Shown here: piece by piece, positions 17,280-25,965 of the stretch
Layout of the letters: the number at the start of each line of letters is the position of its first letter
Numbering within the stretch: the stretch's first letter is position 1
Assembly: GCF_002940685.1 (NCBI RefSeq)
Contig: NZ_PNFP01000004.1
Coordinates: 62,001 to 126,000 of the forward strand
Length of the DNA stretch: 64,000 nt
Source: Ensifer adhaerens
Lineage (GTDB): Bacteria; Pseudomonadota; Alphaproteobacteria; Rhizobiales; Rhizobiaceae
Direction: 5' to 3'
Position numbers and translations under genes: made by a program
The notes under the pieces: generated by a model
What the model was told of the DNA's origin: nothing
Databases searched by the model: none
What the model saw: only the letters and a program-made list of their open reading frames with translations

Positions 17280-18119
17280 ATGAGTATCCAATCTACGAAA
17301 TCGGAACGGAAACTGGCTTGGGTTACGGGCGCAAGCTCGGGAACCGGACGGGCGCTCGCGCTCGCGCTCGTGCGCGAGGGCTATGCCGTCGTGGTGACGG
17401 CAAGAAACCACGACAGGCTCGTGGATCTTCAGCACGAAGCGGCGAGCGAAGGCCGCATCACCGTGCTCGACGGCGACGTCACTGACCCCGCGGATATGGA
17501 GCGGGTGATAGCGGCGATCGAATACGATCATGGGCATCTTTCGCTCGTGGTGCTGAACGCCGGTGTCGCGCTACCGGTCCGGGGAGACGAACTCCACCGC
17601 GAGGCCTTCGAGAAGAGTTTTGCCGTCAACTTGAATGGCGTCGTCAACTGTCTCTTGCCGGCCGTCGCTCACATGAAGGCGCAAGGACGCGGCCACATAG
17701 CCATCGTATCGTCCGTCGCCGGCTATGGCGGGTTGCCGAGCAGTGCTGCCTATGGCGCCACAAAGGCCGCGCTGATCAACATGGCGGAGAGCCTGAAGTT
17801 CGATCTCGACCGGATTGGCATCCGGTTGCAGATCATAAGTCCTGGCTTTGTCGATACGCCTGGGACCGCGCGTATTCGCTTCCCGCGGCCGACCCCAGTG
17901 ACGAGCGAAGAGGCCGCAAGCCGCATTCTCGCCGGTCTGAAATCGCGCCGTTTCGAAATCGCCTTCCCGCGTCGCTTTGCCTACGCGGTGAAGCTCATCG
18001 ATCTCCTGCCCTACAGCCTCTACTTCAGTCTGTTGAACTGGCTGACCCGCGGCAAGGCGGAAGCCATGGAAGGCAAGAAACAAGCCGGGCCCCGCGGGCG
18101 TCCGCGTCAGGCGGTGTGA
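17280..18119 (+). CDS. Short-chain dehydrogenase/reductase
   Basis: A 279-residue classical SDR. The cofactor motif GASSGTGRALA is near residue 17, NAG near 92, and the catalytic serine and YGATKAA motif follow. The C terminus is extended with a hydrophobic segment (LIDLLPYSLYFSLLNWL) and a basic tail, suggesting membrane association as in lipid-acting SDRs. GAGGAG precedes the ATG. The last 13 bases overlap the convergent SMR gene. Substrate unknown. Confidence 0.83.
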   Translation: MSIQSTKSERKLAWVTGASSGTGRALALALVREGYAVVVTARNHDRLVDLQHEAASEGRITVLDGDVTDPADMERVIAAIEYDHGHLSLVVLNAGVALPVRGDELHREAFEKSFAVNLNGVVNCLLPAVAHMKAQGRGHIAIVSSVAGYGGLPSSAAYGATKAALINMAESLKFDLDRIGIRLQIISPGFVDTPGTARIRFPRPTPVTSEEAASRILAGLKSRRFEIAFPRRFAYAVKLIDLLPYSLYFSLLNWLTRGKAEAMEGKKQAGPRGRPRQAV

Positions 18120-18433
18120 AGCACCAGCACCGCGCCGAAGATGAGCGCGAGCCCGGCCCAGCCGATCGGTTTCAGCTTCTGGCCGAACAGAACACGGCCG
18201 CAGATGGCTGTCCCGAAAATCCCCGTTGCGCCGAGCACGGCATAGGCGATGGCAAGCTCCATGCCCTTGATGGCTTCGGCGAGGAAGGCAAAGGCGGCGA
18301 GCACCAGCAGGATCGAAAGCATACCCCAGCCGCGGCGCGCGAAACCTTCCGATTTCGTCGAGGCGAGGTTGGCCGCAACATCGAGGATGCCGGCGATGAC
18401 CGCAAGAATGAAGTAGATGCTAGGCGCGCTCAT
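18107..18433 (-). CDS. Small multidrug resistance family transporter, MdtI-like subunit
   Basis: A 108-residue protein with four membrane spans of the SMR type. It resembles E. coli MdtI (spermidine export), for example in the RVLFGQKLKPIGWAGLALIF segment. Its start overlaps the end of the upstream SMR gene by 14 bases, a translational-coupling arrangement typical of heterodimeric SMR pairs. Substrate is inferred from family only (spermidine or small cations). Confidence 0.8.
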   Translation of the reverse strand: MSAPSIYFILAVIAGILDVAANLASTKSEGFARRGWGMLSILLVLAAFAFLAEAIKGMELAIAYAVLGATGIFGTAICGRVLFGQKLKPIGWAGLALIFGAVLVLHTA

Positions 18434-18791
18434 TGGCCGCTCCCTCGCTCGCCGCTTCATCCTCGTCGTGATACTCGCCGGCATTCACAAGCAGGATGCC
18501 GACGATCGCCATCGAAAGGCCGAGCATTTCGCGTCCGGTCAGCACATGGCCGAAGACGAAAACCGAAACCAGCGTGATGATGGCAACGCCCGAACCTTCC
18601 CAGATCGCGTAGGCGACGCCGACCGATATCGTCTTTACCGCCTTCGCCAGGAAGACGTAGGAGAGGGCGATCGAGACATACATGACGGTGTGGCCGAGAT
18701 AGGAGCCGCTTTCGGAAGCGGCCTTCATCACCGTCAGCCCCACCACTTCGGTCGCGATGGCGAGCGCGAGGAAAAACCATGCAAGACGCAT
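18420..18791 (-). CDS. Small multidrug resistance family transporter, MdtJ-like subunit
   Basis: A 123-residue four-span SMR protein. The first helix has the SMR active-site glutamate (ALAIATEVVGLTVMKAAS), and the AYAIWEGSGV motif matches MdtJ. The hydrophilic tail is acidic (GEYHDEDEAASEG). It is the upstream partner of the MdtI-like gene, with overlapping reading frames. The gap of 79 bases before cfa holds no guanidine-riboswitch motif that I could see. Confidence 0.82.
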   Translation of the reverse strand: MRLAWFFLALAIATEVVGLTVMKAASESGSYLGHTVMYVSIALSYVFLAKAVKTISVGVAYAIWEGSGVAIITLVSVFVFGHVLTGREMLGLSMAIVGILLVNAGEYHDEDEAASEGAANERA

Positions 18792-18870
18792 GCAGTACCT
18801 TCGAAGAGAGATTTGGATCAACCGCCTCTTAAGCGCTACGGGTGACGCGGTAAAGCCGTGCCGCGTGCGC

Positions 18871-20124
18871 TTACTCGAAGACGATCTGCCGGACGTCGAT
18901 GTTGCGGGCGCGGAACCCGGCCTCGCAGTAGTAGAAGTAGAACTCCCACAGCCGCTTGAAGCGCAGGTCGAAGCCGAGCGGCTCTAGCCGGTTCCAGACC
19001 GACCAGAACCGTTCCCGCCATTCGCCAAGCGTGCGGGCATAGTCGCCACCGAAGCCGAAGTCGTTGATCATGCGCAAGCCGACGTTGCGGCCAAGTTCGA
19101 CCAGATGCTCGCGCGTCGGCAGCATGCCGCCCGGAAAGACATATTTCTGGATGAAATCGGGGTTGGAGCGGTACTCCTCGTAGGCTTCGGGCTTGATGGT
19201 GATGATCTGCAGACCGGCCTTGCCGCCCGGCTTCAGGCATCGCTTCAGCTGCGAGAAATAGGTCGCCCAGAATTTTTCGCCGACGGCCTCGAACATCTCG
19301 ATCGAGACGATGCGGTCGTAGGTACCTTTTTCCTCGCGATAGTCCTGGAACTTCAGTTCGACGCGGTCGGCAAGGCCCGCACGCTGCATGCGCTCGCGCG
19401 CGAAGGCCAGCTGTTCGCGGCTGATCGTCAGGCCGGTGACCCTGCAGCCGATTTCCGTTGCCGCGAACTCGGCAAAACCGCCCCAGCCACAGCCGATCTC
19501 AAGCACATGATCGCCAGTGCGCAGGTTCGTCGCCTCGGCGAGCGCGCGGTATTTGGCCCTCTGCGCCGAGCGGAGATCGTTGGCGCCCGTAGCGTAGAGG
19601 GCGGACGAATAGGTCATGCTCGGATCCAGCCACTCGCTGTAGAAGGCGTTGCCGAGATCGTAATGGGCCGAGATGTTGCGTCGTGCGCCCGAATGGGTGT
19701 TGGCATTGCGCCAGTGCAGGAACTTGTCGAATAGGCGCAGAAGCCCGCGCGCACGGTTCGGAAAGTTCCTGCCGATTTCGGCGTTGACGAGGAACAGTTC
19801 GAGAAAGGCGCCGACATCGGGACTGTCCCAGTCGCCGTCGATATAGCTTTCCGCAGCCCCGATCGTGCCGCCTGAGATGGCGCGCTGTGGCAGGTTCCAG
19901 TTGTTGAGGTTGAGTATGGCGCGGGGGCCGACCCTGGTACCGTTGATGATCAGTTTGCGGCCGTCGGGCGTGGAGAGCATCAGCGTCCCCACCTGAAGGT
20001 GCACCAAGGCGCCAAGCACCAGCCGCGCCTTGAGCGGAAAGTCCCGCACGGCCGTCGCCAGATTGTCGGAGGAGAGCTCCACCGCACCCTCGAATGCGGC
20101 AAAATCGGCTTCCAGGTTACGCAT
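18871..20124 (-). CDS. cfa: Cyclopropane-fatty-acyl-phospholipid synthase
   Basis: A 417-residue SAM-dependent enzyme that methylenates unsaturated acyl chains in membrane phospholipids. The N-terminal lipid-binding region is followed by the catalytic domain, with the SAM motif EIGCGWGGFAEFAA, then VTGLTISREQLAFA and EMFEAVGEKFW. The C-terminal segment ends ARNIDVRQIVFE. The start at 20124 follows a GGGGTGG; an ATG eight codons upstream is an alternative. The much longer open frame upstream is only a shadow of the photolyase gene. Confidence 0.92.
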   Translation of the reverse strand: MRNLEADFAAFEGAVELSSDNLATAVRDFPLKARLVLGALVHLQVGTLMLSTPDGRKLIINGTRVGPRAILNLNNWNLPQRAISGGTIGAAESYIDGDWDSPDVGAFLELFLVNAEIGRNFPNRARGLLRLFDKFLHWRNANTHSGARRNISAHYDLGNAFYSEWLDPSMTYSSALYATGANDLRSAQRAKYRALAEATNLRTGDHVLEIGCGWGGFAEFAATEIGCRVTGLTISREQLAFARERMQRAGLADRVELKFQDYREEKGTYDRIVSIEMFEAVGEKFWATYFSQLKRCLKPGGKAGLQIITIKPEAYEEYRSNPDFIQKYVFPGGMLPTREHLVELGRNVGLRMINDFGFGGDYARTLGEWRERFWSVWNRLEPLGFDLRFKRLWEFYFYYCEAGFRARNIDVRQIVFE

Positions 20125-20210
20125 ACACCACCCCCTCAGCTGTTGCATCCGTAGCGTGAGCCTAGCCGCAATCGCGCCATACGCCAACTGCGGATTTCTA
20201 CCGGAGGGCT

Positions 20211-21674
20211 CTATGTCTTCCCGGAATCTCCCGGTGCGCTTGTGATCTGCCGGAAGGCTGCCAGTGCCCGATCCCGTGCGACGGCATGGTCGACGATCGG
20301 TTTCGGATAGGTCGCGCCAAGTTCGATGCCGGCTTCGGCAAGGGCTGGGGCCGGCGCCGCAAAGGGGCGATGGACGTAGCGCGGGTGGAGGCGCTCCAGT
20401 TCCGGAACGAAGCGCTTCACATAGAGACCGTCGGGGTCGAACTTTTCGCCCTGGAGGATCGGGTTGAAGATTCGGAAGAACGGCGCGGCGTCCGCGCCTG
20501 ATCCGGCCACCCATTGCCAGCTTGCGGCATTGTTGGCCGGATCCGCGTCGACCAGCGTGTCGCGGAACCAGGCCTCTCCCTTGCGCCAATCGACCAGGAG
20601 GTCCTTGATCAGAAACGAGGCGACGATCATGCGCACGCGGTTGTGCATGTATCCGTGGCGCCAGAGCTGACGCATGCCGGCGTCGACGATCGGGTAACCG
20701 GTGAGCCCCTTGGTCCAGCGGGCGAAGTCGTCCTCGTGGTCCAGCCAATCGAGACGATCGAATCGACGATCGAGATTGCGGCGCGGCAACTCCGGGTAAT
20801 GAAACAGCAGATGATAGGAGAACTCGCGCCAGGCGAGCTCCTTGCGGAAGGTGGCCGCGCCTTCGCCGCTTTCGGCCTGGGGCCTTGCCGCCGCATGCCA
20901 GGCTTGCGCCGGCGAAATTTCTCCGAAGGCGAGGTGAGGCGAGAGCAGGGACGTGCCGTCCGCATCGGGATAGTCGCGGCGATCCTTGTAGCCGTCGAGC
21001 CTTTCGTCGACGAATTCTTCGAGGCGGGCGGTCGCACCCTCTTCGCCCGGCGTCCAGATCTCGCTGAATGTCGCCGCCCAGTCGGGATTTGTCGGCAACA
21101 GCGACCAGTCGTCGAGACGATCCGACTGCGGCCAGGTTTCCGGCGCCGCGATGCGGCGCGGCCGGTCGATCGGAGGCGCCGGCTCGCTCTTGGATCCGAG
21201 CGCGCGCCAGAACGGCGTAAACACCCGGTAGGGCCCGCCCGTCGTTGTCAGCAATCGCATCGGTTCATGCAAAAGCTGCCCGGAAAAGCTCTCGGCGATG
21301 ATGCCCCTGTCGGCGAGCGCCTTCTTGAGCACGCTATCCGTGGCAACGCCGCTCGGGTCGTAGCGCCGATTCCAGTAGACGCGCTCCGTGCCGCTCGCCC
21401 GCGTTATTTCGACGATCACGTCCAGCGGGTCGCCGGAACGAAGAATGAGCCGGGACGCATGCTGCGCGAGGCTCGTGCCCAACGCCTCGAGCGAATGGTG
21501 CAGCCACCACTGCTGTGCCGCGCCAAGCGGGCCGTTGCCGCTATCGGTGGGTTCCCGGATGTAGAGGGGGATGACAGGGGCTTCGCCCGCTGCGGCCGAC
21601 AGGGCGCGATTGTCTGCAAGGCGGAGATCCTTGCGGAACCAGACGATGATGGGCGGCGCCGCGGCCTTTGTCAT
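20211..21674 (-). CDS. phrB: Deoxyribodipyrimidine photolyase
   Basis: A 487-residue class I photolyase that splits pyrimidine dimers with blue light using FAD and an antenna chromophore. The N-terminal alpha/beta domain begins IIVWFRKDLRLADNRAL, and the FAD-binding helical domain contains WREFSYHLLFHYP, then GYPIVDAGMRQLWRHGYMHNRVRM and the ASWQWVAGSG segment. Full family length. The first start giving the domain is MTKAAAPP at 21674; the Shine-Dalgarno is weak. It lies upstream of cfa in the same direction; the 86-base gap makes co-transcription possible. Confidence 0.93.
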   Translation of the reverse strand: MTKAAAPPIIVWFRKDLRLADNRALSAAAGEAPVIPLYIREPTDSGNGPLGAAQQWWLHHSLEALGTSLAQHASRLILRSGDPLDVIVEITRASGTERVYWNRRYDPSGVATDSVLKKALADRGIIAESFSGQLLHEPMRLLTTTGGPYRVFTPFWRALGSKSEPAPPIDRPRRIAAPETWPQSDRLDDWSLLPTNPDWAATFSEIWTPGEEGATARLEEFVDERLDGYKDRRDYPDADGTSLLSPHLAFGEISPAQAWHAAARPQAESGEGAATFRKELAWREFSYHLLFHYPELPRRNLDRRFDRLDWLDHEDDFARWTKGLTGYPIVDAGMRQLWRHGYMHNRVRMIVASFLIKDLLVDWRKGEAWFRDTLVDADPANNAASWQWVAGSGADAAPFFRIFNPILQGEKFDPDGLYVKRFVPELERLHPRYVHRPFAAPAPALAEAGIELGATYPKPIVDHAVARDRALAAFRQITSAPGDSGKT

Positions 21675-21730
21675 GAAGAACCATCGGGAGGTTGGGGATT
21701 GATCACCCGGTGAACATAGGTGCAAAATGA

Positions 21731-21766
21731 AAAAGAGCCATTCGCATCGCTGCAAATGGCTCTTTT
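21731..21766 (-). terminator. Terminator of tRNA-Asn
   Basis: AAAAGAGCCATT at 21731-21742 pairs with AATGGCTCTTTT at 21755-21766. Read on the minus strand it is a stable hairpin followed by TTTTTCATTTT, directly 3' of tRNA-Asn. The symmetrical A and T runs could make it work in both directions. Confidence 0.82.
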
Positions 21767-21772
21767 CGAAAC

Positions 21773-21847
21773 TGGCTCCCCGGGCCGGATTCGAACCGGC
21801 GACCTGTCGATTAACAGTCGAATGCTCTACCGCTGAGCTACCAGGGA
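21773..21847 (-). tRNA. tRNA-Asn (anticodon GTT)
   Basis: Minus strand, beginning TCCCTGG at 21847 and pairing with CCGGGGA at the 3' end. The anticodon loop CTGTTAA gives GTT. The TTCGAAT T-loop is canonical, and CCA is encoded at 21773-21775. Confidence 0.96.
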
Positions 21848-22002
21848 TCATCCGCGCCGCTGTTGTGCTGTGCGCTTCAGAAGTGAGGCTGCTAATACGC
21901 ATGCTTTTCTGATTTGCCAAGCGATTTTTCAAAAAAAATGACAAGTTCCGTTGCGAGGCTGTGGAGAAGCCCCCAATTGTGGGAAAACACGCCGGATAGG
22001 GA

Positions 22003-22299
22003 ATGATGAATAAAAACAGGAAGCAGACGCATTTCGGCATTGATCCGCAGACACGACAGATCGTGCTGGGCAAATGGCGCATTAGCCTGCCGGAATCACC
22101 GTTGCTGCGTATTCTCTTGGGCTCGCTGCTGGTGCTCTGCGGGTTTCTCGGCTTTCTGCCGGTGCTCGGCTTCTGGATGATACCGTTGGGCCTGATCGTG
22201 CTTTCTCATGACATCCCCTCCGTTCGCCGCCGCCGCCGCCGCCTGGCCGTCTGGTGGGCGCGCTGGCGCGGGAAGGCCAATTCCTCGAAGAACTCCTGA
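22003..22299 (+). CDS. Small membrane protein, PGPGW-like
   Basis: A 98-residue protein. Two adjacent hydrophobic helices (about residues 33-67) are joined by a short Gly/Pro turn (GFLGFLPVLGFWMIPLGLIVLS), followed by a strongly basic region of consecutive arginines. The layout resembles the PGPGW family of small putative membrane proteins. GGATAGGG precedes the tandem ATG codons at 22003 and 22006. Function unknown. Confidence 0.65.
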   Translation: MMNKNRKQTHFGIDPQTRQIVLGKWRISLPESPLLRILLGSLLVLCGFLGFLPVLGFWMIPLGLIVLSHDIPSVRRRRRRLAVWWARWRGKANSSKNS

Positions 22300-22523
22300 C
22301 CACGGCACCGCCTCCGTACGGCTTCCTGCCGGGGCGTAACGCGGCAGAGTGCTCCCGAATCCCGGTGCCTCGCACTTCAATCCCGAATCTCCCGCTGGCG
22401 ATTGTGGTCCCGCGTGGCAAATGAACCGAGTTCACAGGGTCTCCCTTTCTGTTGGGGAGCTCTCGAAAACTTTTCGGCAACGCATCAAACGCATAATGCG
22501 GTCTCGAATCAGGATGAGGACCG

Positions 22524-23258
22524 ATGGCCAAAGCCACTACGAAACGTCGACGCCGCAGTTCGGGCCGCAGCAGCAGCAAACAGGGCGGAATGGCGCCGTG
22601 GTATCTGGCTGCAGCGCTGACCCTTGGCGGCGTGATGGCCTATGACCATCGTGCCGAACTCAAGCACTGGCCGGTGGTTTCCGATGTGGTGGCCTTTGCG
22701 TCGCGTTCGGAAACGAGACCGAAGCCCGCGCGCTCGGTTCCGCATGCGCAGGAGCGTGTCGCGCAGCAGGCCGACAGGCACAAGTCGAATCCGAAGCCGA
22801 ACCCGGTCACGAAGGTCGCGCTTGCCGCCCCGGTGCCGTCGGTGAATGTCGGCGTCACGCCGCCAACTCCCGTCGTGCGGCCGAACGAAGAGGTGAAGAC
22901 GGCGTCCATCCGCACCGACCAGTTCTATTTCTGCGGCATTCGCAACGACAACTGCGTGATCGACGGCGCCACCTTCGTCTTTCACGGCGAGACGATCCGC
23001 GTGGCCGACGTCGATGCACCGCGAATTCGCCAGGCGAGCTGCGACAAGGAACGTTCGCGCGGATTCTACGCCAAGCAGCGTCTGCGCGAATTGTTGAACG
23101 CGGGCGATTTCAGGCTGGTGGCCGCCGGCAACCGGCAGGATGCAAAGGCAGGCGAAAAGCTGCGCCTGGTTACCCGCGGCGATCAGTCCCTCGGGCGCGT
23201 GCTCGTTTCCGAGGGGCTTGTGCGCCCATGGGAAGGGAGGGCGACACCGTGGTGCTGA
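22524..23258 (+). CDS. Thermonuclease-like (SNase-fold) protein, membrane-anchored
   Basis: A 244-residue protein. A basic N terminus (TTKRRRRSSGR) is followed by a hydrophobic segment at about 23-38 that could anchor it or act as an uncleaved signal, then a proline-rich linker to about residue 130. The C-terminal domain is a staphylococcal-nuclease fold: FVFHGETIRVADVDAPRI, then RSRGFYAKQRLRELL and SLGRVLVSEGLVRPW. It keeps the IRVADVDAPR strand, but several catalytic positions look altered, so nuclease activity is uncertain. AGGATGAGGA precedes the ATG. Confidence 0.75.
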   Translation: MAKATTKRRRRSSGRSSSKQGGMAPWYLAAALTLGGVMAYDHRAELKHWPVVSDVVAFASRSETRPKPARSVPHAQERVAQQADRHKSNPKPNPVTKVALAAPVPSVNVGVTPPTPVVRPNEEVKTASIRTDQFYFCGIRNDNCVIDGATFVFHGETIRVADVDAPRIRQASCDKERSRGFYAKQRLRELLNAGDFRLVAAGNRQDAKAGEKLRLVTRGDQSLGRVLVSEGLVRPWEGRATPWC

Positions 23259-23410
23259 AATCAGTCGGGACACGCTCGGCCGAAATTGTCGATCGTTCTG
23301 TGGAAAGTATCTGTCTCACAAATCGGCGGCGCGTTTTTCGGAAAATGCCTCTTGCGGTTTTTCTGCAATCATTCTAAATCCGCGCCAACGCTCGGTTATC
23401 CGAGCTGTGA

Positions 23411-23484
23411 GGCCTCGTGGCGGAGTGGTGACGCAGAGGACTGCAAATCCTTGTACCCCGGTTCAATTCCGGGCGAGGCCTCCA
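23411..23484 (+). tRNA. tRNA-Cys (anticodon GCA)
   Basis: Plus strand, acceptor GGCCTCG pairing with CGAGGCC. The anticodon loop CTGCAAA gives GCA. The T-loop is TTCAATT, and CCA is encoded at 23482-23484. 74 nt. Confidence 0.95.
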
Positions 23485-23696
23485 AATAAATTCACCTCAT
23501 TTTAGTTCGGATTTGTGTTCTGCCTTCGTGCAGCGCGGTCGATGTTTGCCGCCCCACGTCCGCACAAGCCACATCTTCTATATCTCCGTCGGATCTTATC
23601 GCTTCGGTGAATTCGGTAGAGGGGGAACGATGACTCCGCTGAGATCAGCCGCGTCGGTAGCGTCCGTAAACATTAAGAACGGAGGCAATGGCATCA

Positions 23697-24029
23697 ATGA
23701 AAAAGAGACTGATCCTGACGGCGTTGGCGTGTTTCGCGGCGACCGCCGATGCCGCGCGCGCGGAAGACCTGGTATTTCAGCTGAAGAACAACACCAGCGC
23801 GGTGCTGACGAACTTCTACACCTCGCCGGTCGGGGTCAACGAGTGGGAAGACGATGTTTTCGGTCGGCAGGTTCTAAACCCCGGCGAGAGCATGGAGATC
23901 ACCATCGCTGACGGGCGGGACGTCTGCAAATACGACATGCGATTCGAGTTCGAGGAAGGCTCGGCCCTCGATACGACCGAGGACACACAGGACCTCTGCG
24001 AACTCGGCGAATACACGATCCACGAATAA
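23697..24029 (+). CDS. Small exported protein of unknown function
   Basis: A 110-residue protein with a Sec signal (MKKRLILTALACFAATADAARA) and likely cleavage before EDLVF. The mature part is acidic and beta-rich (LVFQLKNNTSAVLTNFYTSPVG) with two cysteines that could form a disulfide. A GGAGG at 23681-23685 has workable spacing to the ATG at 23697; the ATG at 23688 is too close. I do not recognise a characterised family. A strong hairpin follows the stop. Confidence 0.7.
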   Translation: MKKRLILTALACFAATADAARAEDLVFQLKNNTSAVLTNFYTSPVGVNEWEDDVFGRQVLNPGESMEITIADGRDVCKYDMRFEFEEGSALDTTEDTQDLCELGEYTIHE

Positions 24030-24060
24030 GCGGCTCGGCTTCGGATCGCCTAAAACAGAA

Positions 24061-24093
24061 AGAGCCTCGCCGCTTTCGGCGGCGAGGCTCTCT
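24061..24093. terminator. Bidirectional terminator between convergent genes
   Basis: AGAGCCTCGCCGC at 24061-24073 pairs perfectly with GCGGCGAGGCTCT at 24079-24091. CTT follows on the plus strand, and TTCTGTTTT follows when read on the minus strand. It separates the exported-protein gene from lexA. Confidence 0.8.
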
Positions 24094-24116
24094 TGATTCG
24101 GCGTTCTGCCGGAAAC

Positions 24117-24839
24117 TCAATGGTAGCGGCGGATGAGCCCGACGAGCTTGCCCTGGATCTTCACCCGGTCCGGCCCGAAGATTCTCGTCTCATAGGCGGG
24201 GTTGGCAGCCTCGAGCGCGATCGATGCGCCCTTGCGGCGGAAGCGCTTCAGCGTCGCTTCCTCGTCGTCCACCAGCGCCACGATGATATCGCCGGGATTG
24301 GCCGTGTTGCCGTTGCGGATGATCACGGTATCGCCGTCGAAGATGCCGGCCTCGATCATCGAATCGCCCTTCACCTCCAGGGCGTAATGCTCGCCGTTGC
24401 CGATCATGTCGAGCGGAATGGTAATGTCGTGGGTGTTGTTCTGGATTGCCGAGATCGGCACACCGGCGGCGATGCGCCCCATCACGGGAACCGACACGGA
24501 CGTGCTTTCGGCGACCGGCGCCGGCTTCGGCGCGGCAGGAGCGGCGGCCGGTGGCTTGCCGAGGCTGCCCTCGATCACGCTCGGCGAGAAGCCTCTGCGC
24601 GGTTGCTGCTGGCCGGCGGCGTAGGCTTCCGGAAGCTTGATGACCTCGAGCGCGCGCGCCCGGTTCGGCAGCCGGCGAATGAACCCGCGTTCCTCGAGCG
24701 CGGTGATCAAACGGTGGATGCCGGACTTCGACGCCAGGTCGAGCGCATCCTTCATTTCGTCGAATGACGGCGGGACGCCCGACTCCTTCATGCGTTCGTG
24801 AATGAACAGAAGCAATTCCTGTTGCTTGCGGGTCAGCAT
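24117..24839 (-). CDS. lexA: SOS regulator LexA
   Basis: A 240-residue repressor-protease. The N-terminal winged helix-turn-helix spans about residues 1-65, and an alanine/proline-rich linker (95-110) is longer than in E. coli, as in other alphaproteobacteria. The self-cleavage bond is A125-G126 in RIAAGVP; the catalytic dyad is S160 (KGDSMIEAG) and K198 (TLKRF). RecA-stimulated self-cleavage releases SOS genes. A LexA box lies 49-63 bases upstream of the start, so it is autoregulated. The start at MLTRKQQ matches homologues. Confidence 0.96.
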   Translation of the reverse strand: MLTRKQQELLLFIHERMKESGVPPSFDEMKDALDLASKSGIHRLITALEERGFIRRLPNRARALEVIKLPEAYAAGQQQPRRGFSPSVIEGSLGKPPAAAPAAPKPAPVAESTSVSVPVMGRIAAGVPISAIQNNTHDITIPLDMIGNGEHYALEVKGDSMIEAGIFDGDTVIIRNGNTANPGDIIVALVDDEEATLKRFRRKGASIALEAANPAYETRIFGPDRVKIQGKLVGLIRRYH

Positions 24840-24887
24840 GGCACGTCGCTCCAGAGGCGTGAAACAAATCAAGAACAGACACTATCT

Positions 24888-24902
24888 GTTCCATATGTGT
24901 TC
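24888..24902. promoter_or_regulatory. LexA box upstream of lexA
   Basis: GTTCCATATGTGTTC is an exact match to the alphaproteobacterial SOS operator, GTTC-N7-GTTC. It overlaps by four bases a separate inverted repeat, GAACAGA-N5-TCTGTTC (24873-24891). Confidence 0.88.
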
Positions 24903-25167
24903 CGCAAGTGCCTAAAATTCCGTGAACTCTGGCAATTGACCGCTTCTATGGGCGCCGATCGGTCACTTTTGCGGGAGCAGGGCAGGTTTGGGCGGCGGTT
25001 GTGGGCCAAATGGCACCAGACGCGGCCGGTCACGCCGCGATTCGAACGAATCGCCATGCTGGTTGGGAAAGACCAAGGGCGTGCCGCGTGAAAGCGCAAA
25101 GCGGTCGCGTCAGGCTCAAATCATGAATTCAAGCGCACCGAGTAAACCTGCACGATCGCGGCGCGCT
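24903..25167. other. Intergenic region upstream of lexA
   Basis: Apart from the LexA box at its left border this stretch holds nothing I can assign. No tRNA, riboswitch or long repeat was seen. Confidence 0.4.
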
Positions 25168-25464
25168 TTAGGTCGGCTGCGAGGCGGAGCAGGCGTCTTC
25201 GAACTCCTTCACCGTCTCGGCGTCGTTGTCTTCCGGAAGCACCGCGTCGGCCGCGTCGGTCGCAACAGGCGTGTCGCCGTCATAGACGAACGACTGAATG
25301 TAGAACGCGAGCGCGCCCTTCCACACATTGCGCCCATCGATCTGATGGCACGGCACCGCCCGTTCGAAATCGGTCTGGAGTTCGTCCACCGTTGCGGCAC
25401 TGAGCTTGACGTCAGGCATATTGGGCGATGCGACTATCGAAGCGAGGAGCAGGGCGGCAAGCAC
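25168..25464 (-). CDS. Small exported hypothetical protein
   Basis: A 98-residue protein starting with GTG; an in-frame stop lies nine or ten codons upstream and no ATG intervenes. The N terminus (MLAALLLASIVAS) is a hydrophobic signal-like segment without the usual lysines. The mature part carries two cysteines and an acidic C terminus (DAETVKEFEDACSASQPT). It has a Rap1a/Tai-like look (HQIDGRNVWKGALAFYIQSF followed by an acidic tail), but I cannot confirm that. Confidence 0.55.
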   Translation of the reverse strand: MLAALLLASIVASPNMPDVKLSAATVDELQTDFERAVPCHQIDGRNVWKGALAFYIQSFVYDGDTPVATDAADAVLPEDNDAETVKEFEDACSASQPT

Positions 25465-25772
25465 GGTGATCGTCCACTTGATGAAGGGGTGGGACTACGG
25501 GTCGGTTAACGATCTGAACCGTGCTTTCGTTCCGAAGTCCAGCAAGCTTGGCGTTCACTCCGTCGTGTTCAACAGCTCTTTGCCTGCAGGCTGTGTCCGA
25601 TTTGCGCCAGCCGCTCCATTGCAAGCTCGTCGTGGCGGTTCCGCATGGGGTGCGCGAAGGATGAAGTGCCAGCGCGCTGTCGACGAGATCATCGCCGATG
25701 AAGGGCGCAAGTCCGAGGAATGAAGGCCGGCCCGGTCAATGGGCGGCGACAGGGTAGGAGATGCGGTCTTTC
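25465..25772. other. Intergenic region before tRNA-Ala
   Basis: 308 bases with no supported gene. A plus-strand open frame crosses it but has no ribosome-binding site and protein-like composition is poor. I see nothing else in it. Confidence 0.4.
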
Positions 25773-25848
25773 TGGTGGAGCCGAAGGGAGTCGAACCCTC
25801 GACCTCCGCAGTGCGATTGCGGCGCTCTCCCAACTGAGCTACGGCCCC
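25773..25848 (-). tRNA. tRNA-Ala (anticodon CGC)
   Basis: Minus strand, acceptor GGGGCCG pairing with CGGCTCC (one G-U pair). The anticodon stem CCGCA/TGCGG encloses loop ATCGCAC, giving CGC. CCA is encoded at 25773-25775. 76 nt. Confidence 0.93.
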
Positions 25849-25965
25849 ATCTCGACCAGTCAACACGACAGCCGTCGAGCCTGTCAACATTTTCCGCGCG
25901 GCAGAGAGCCGGCGTACGGCCGACGCGGTGCGTCCTCCTCTTCGGGTTCCCGCGGGCGCAAGACT

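Noticed and set aside
18792-18870. Guanidine riboswitch before the SMR gene pair
   Set aside because: The 79-base gap lacks paired ACGR loops or the ykkC core.
20125-20748. Open frame continuing upstream of cfa, which would make it 625 residues
   Set aside because: The upstream part reads a shadow frame of the photolyase gene and has no CFA-synthase similarity; a good start exists at 20124.
23630-23911. Frame starting at 23630 after a good GAGGGGGA sequence
   Set aside because: It overlaps the exported-protein gene out of frame and quickly becomes low-complexity; at most a leader peptide.
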